This document shows, in pieces, positions 62,521 through 64,000 of a DNA stretch of 64,000 nt; position 1 is the first letter of the stretch; each line of letters opens with the position of its first letter. The stretch spans positions 4,112,001-4,176,000 of the forward strand of contig NZ_CP050022.2 in NCBI RefSeq assembly GCF_011602485.2, read 5' to 3'. A program made the position numbers and the translations under genes. The notes beneath the pieces were generated by a model. The model was not told where the DNA came from. It worked only from the letters and a program-made list of their open reading frames with translations, and made no database searches. The stretch comes from Bradyrhizobium sp. 1(2017). Its GTDB lineage: Bacteria; Pseudomonadota; Alphaproteobacteria; Rhizobiales; Xanthobacteraceae.

Positions 62521-63315
62521 ATGGAGCACCAAATGGCTTCCTCGCGGGACGACAGCATCGCGGAACGACAGATCGCGGAGGAGCTTTCGCTCCTGACGCG
62601 CAAGGCGGAAGGCGTCCCCTCGGTGCAGCCGACCATGGAGACGTCTCGCGCCCAGCCGGCAATGAACCATCGATCGACGAAACAGCCCCGCGTGGCTGTC
62701 GTCTGCTCTCTGTTGGCAGCATCCATCGCTGCTTGGTGGTGGTCGTCCTCTCATCCGGCGATGACGGTCCCCTCGGACCCTGCACCTCTGACGCAGCCGC
62801 CCCGAGAAGCGGCGGCGCCGAAAGACGCAGCGCCGTCTGCAATCGCCCTGGTTTCCGACTTGACGCAGCAGCTCCAGTCGACGACGCGCGATCTCGTTGC
62901 CTTGAGGCAAGAAGTCGAACTGCTCAAGTTCACGCGAGAGAGATTGGTCCACGACAATGAAAATGTCGCGCGCCAACTCAAGGCAAGCCAGGAAGAAATC
63001 GCACGCAACAACCGTGTCATCGACGACGTCAAAGCGATCCAGATCCAGATGGCGCGCGAAAACCAAACGCTCACCGATCGCCTCAACGCAAGCCAGGAGC
63101 AACTCGCCCGCGTCACGGCCGACGCCTCGGCGCCAAAGGAGATGATGCCTGAAATTACGAACGCGATCCCAGAACAGCCAAGGGTCATGCCTGAAATCCC
63201 ATTGCCGCGTCCGCGGCAGTCGGCCAATGTCGTCCAGGCGCCAAAGCCGGCGCCAGTTGCCAAGCCGCAAGCCACAAAACCGCAACCGTCGTTCGCGTGG
63301 CCATGGTCGCGCTAG
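62521..63315 (+). CDS. Membrane-anchored coiled-coil protein
   Basis: 264 aa. Cytoplasmic N-terminus, one membrane span (VAVVCSLLAASIAAWWW, about residues 57-74), then a periplasmic coiled coil (residues ~108-200, heptads in LTQQLQSTTRDLVALRQEVELLKF and onward) and a Pro/Lys/Arg-rich tail ending FAWPWSR. ATG 62533 has a better-spaced GGAG and may be the true start. Shape suggests an envelope or cell-wall-facing spacer; function unknown. Confidence 0.75.
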   Translation: MEHQMASSRDDSIAERQIAEELSLLTRKAEGVPSVQPTMETSRAQPAMNHRSTKQPRVAVVCSLLAASIAAWWWSSSHPAMTVPSDPAPLTQPPREAAAPKDAAPSAIALVSDLTQQLQSTTRDLVALRQEVELLKFTRERLVHDNENVARQLKASQEEIARNNRVIDDVKAIQIQMARENQTLTDRLNASQEQLARVTADASAPKEMMPEITNAIPEQPRVMPEIPLPRPRQSANVVQAPKPAPVAKPQATKPQPSFAWPWSR

Positions 63316-63370
63316 GGCCAGATCGTTACGGCGTCGCGTATTGAGATCGCATCGCTGACCGCGCTGCACC

Positions 63371-63688
63371 TTGTGCGGATCGCTCGACGCCGACGGCGCG
63401 TCCTCAGCACAGAGCATCAGCCGGCGTCTGTTGTGGCTCGCGATCGAATGGGGGCTGGAGCGAGCTCCGAAGGTCGGAAACGCGCCGAGCGACGAGCTGT
63501 GCGACTATTGCCGGAAGCACGGGATCAGCTTTGACTGGATGCTCTGCGGGGACCTAACGGGCCTCCAGGCCATGACGCACCGCCGGCTGGAGCGATACCG
63601 ATCTCGGGCCCGCCGGTTCGCCGGCGGGCCCTTTGGTGAAACCCGCGCCGCCGGGCACCCGTATCTCGCAGATGCCGGATATGGATAG
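63371..63688 (+). CDS. Small protein of unknown function, uncertain start
   Basis: TTG start; the credible core is LWLAIEWGLERAPKVGNAPSDELCDYCRKHGISFDWMLCGDLTGL, which resembles a short motif in rhizobial proteins (GISFDWLLCGDL followed by a basic tail). The last ~35 codons run through a strong hairpin (63606-63631) and are probably poorly conserved. Two Cys spaced CDYC may bind metal. Start and end are both doubtful. Confidence 0.4.
   Translation: MCGSLDADGASSAQSISRRLLWLAIEWGLERAPKVGNAPSDELCDYCRKHGISFDWMLCGDLTGLQAMTHRRLERYRSRARRFAGGPFGETRAAGHPYLADAGYG
63606..63631 (+). terminator. UUCG-tetraloop hairpin
   Basis: GGGCCCGCCGG, loop TTCG, CCGGCGGGCCC, followed by TTT. An 11-bp perfect stem with a UUCG loop is about as stable as RNA hairpins get and could end a transcript from upstream genes. 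It lies inside the preceding open frame. Confidence 0.5.
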
Positions 63689-63821
63689 CAATGAGCGGGC
63701 CGAACTTGCCAAGCAGTTGGAGGAGTGTTGCCGCAGATTGCGGCTGCTGACCGAAGCCCGCAGACAGGTTGAGGCACACTTTGCCGACCTAAGTCGGCGA
63801 CGAAGTGAACAGGGCGATTGA
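63672..63821 (+). CDS. Small helical protein, 49 aa
   Basis: ATG 63672 or 63681 opens MPDMDSNERAELAKQLEECC and a helical continuation RRLRLLTEARRQVEAHFADL. The regular charge pattern suggests a real coiled helix, but no good ribosome site is seen. Function unknown. Confidence 0.35.
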   Translation: MPDMDSNERAELAKQLEECCRRLRLLTEARRQVEAHFADLSRRRSEQGD

Positions 63822-64000
63822 GGTCGCCTCAGATCGCGATGCGCTTTCCGGAGAAGTGCCACGAACGGCGCAAATAGATGGGCTGAAAGAAGCGGACGCG
63901 CCCTCCTCCCGAAGCATTGTCACCGCTCACGAAATGTGCGCGCACTTACCAAATTGGCTAACCGTCGGATTTATATGGCGGTGGAAATCGTCACGGATAG

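Noticed and set aside
1..64000. CRISPR arrays, insertion sequences, prophage genes
   Set aside because: No spaced direct repeats, transposase or integrase motifs, or phage structural genes were seen on either strand.

Overview
The window looks like a chromosomal piece of a Bradyrhizobium-type alphaproteobacterium (order Hyphomicrobiales). The grounds are high GC with strong third-position bias, many solute-binding-protein transporters, the local order rlpA / D,D-carboxypeptidase / tmk / holB / metG / tatD / MBL hydrolase, and intergenic palindromes of a rhizobial style. I saw no rRNA, tRNA, CRISPR array, insertion sequence or prophage. This assignment is inference; no database was searched.

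Layout. 1-1267 (minus): cobalt-type nitrile hydratase, beta subunit (cut by the window edge) and alpha subunit, divergent from an enoyl-CoA hydratase (1389-2195). 2482-5009: a MetNIQ methionine importer. 5023-9401: an AraC regulator divergent from a serine beta-lactamase-like (NylB-like) hydrolase and a copper amine oxidase. 9700-13354: a TonB-dependent siderophore receptor with a PepSY membrane protein. 13338-23049: a two-armed catabolic locus. GntR, M24 peptidase and SMP-30 lactonase genes run leftward. A DctPQM TRAP transporter, type II dehydroquinate dehydratase, an unknown protein, a TIM-barrel isomerase/dehydratase and an FAD dehydrogenase run rightward. This fits uptake and breakdown of a quinate/shikimate-like compound.

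23135-30067: a secreted unknown protein, then an aldehyde dehydrogenase with a Liv-type ABC importer whose permease LivM and ATPase LivG are fused; an AraC gene (30217-31194) is divergent. 31211-34879: LysR, an orphan binding protein, a nitroreductase and a 4-hydroxylaminobenzoate lyase, which matches the known pnb route from 4-nitrobenzoate to protocatechuate. 35390-39997: a second TRAP system with fused DctQM, followed by an acyl-CoA synthetase. 40007-41098: an acyltransferase.

41491-50214 is the housekeeping block: MBL hydrolase, TatD, MetRS with a histone-like lysine-rich N-tail, HolB, thymidylate kinase and D,D-carboxypeptidase, then an alpha/beta hydrolase on the other strand and RlpA. 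50570-53385 holds several very small genes, a UPF0114 membrane protein and an endonuclease/phosphatase. 53385-55679 is a phospholipase D fused to a VTT membrane domain. 56044-59878 is a second TonB receptor / PepSY module with a small membrane protein. The last 4 kb holds a methyltransferase, small unknown proteins, a probably frameshifted gene and an envelope coiled-coil protein.

The most rewarding places are the dehydroquinate-centred TRAP locus, the pnb-like locus, the hydrolase/amine-oxidase pair, the MetRS tail, and a 23-bp repeat found in opposite orientation 17 kb apart.
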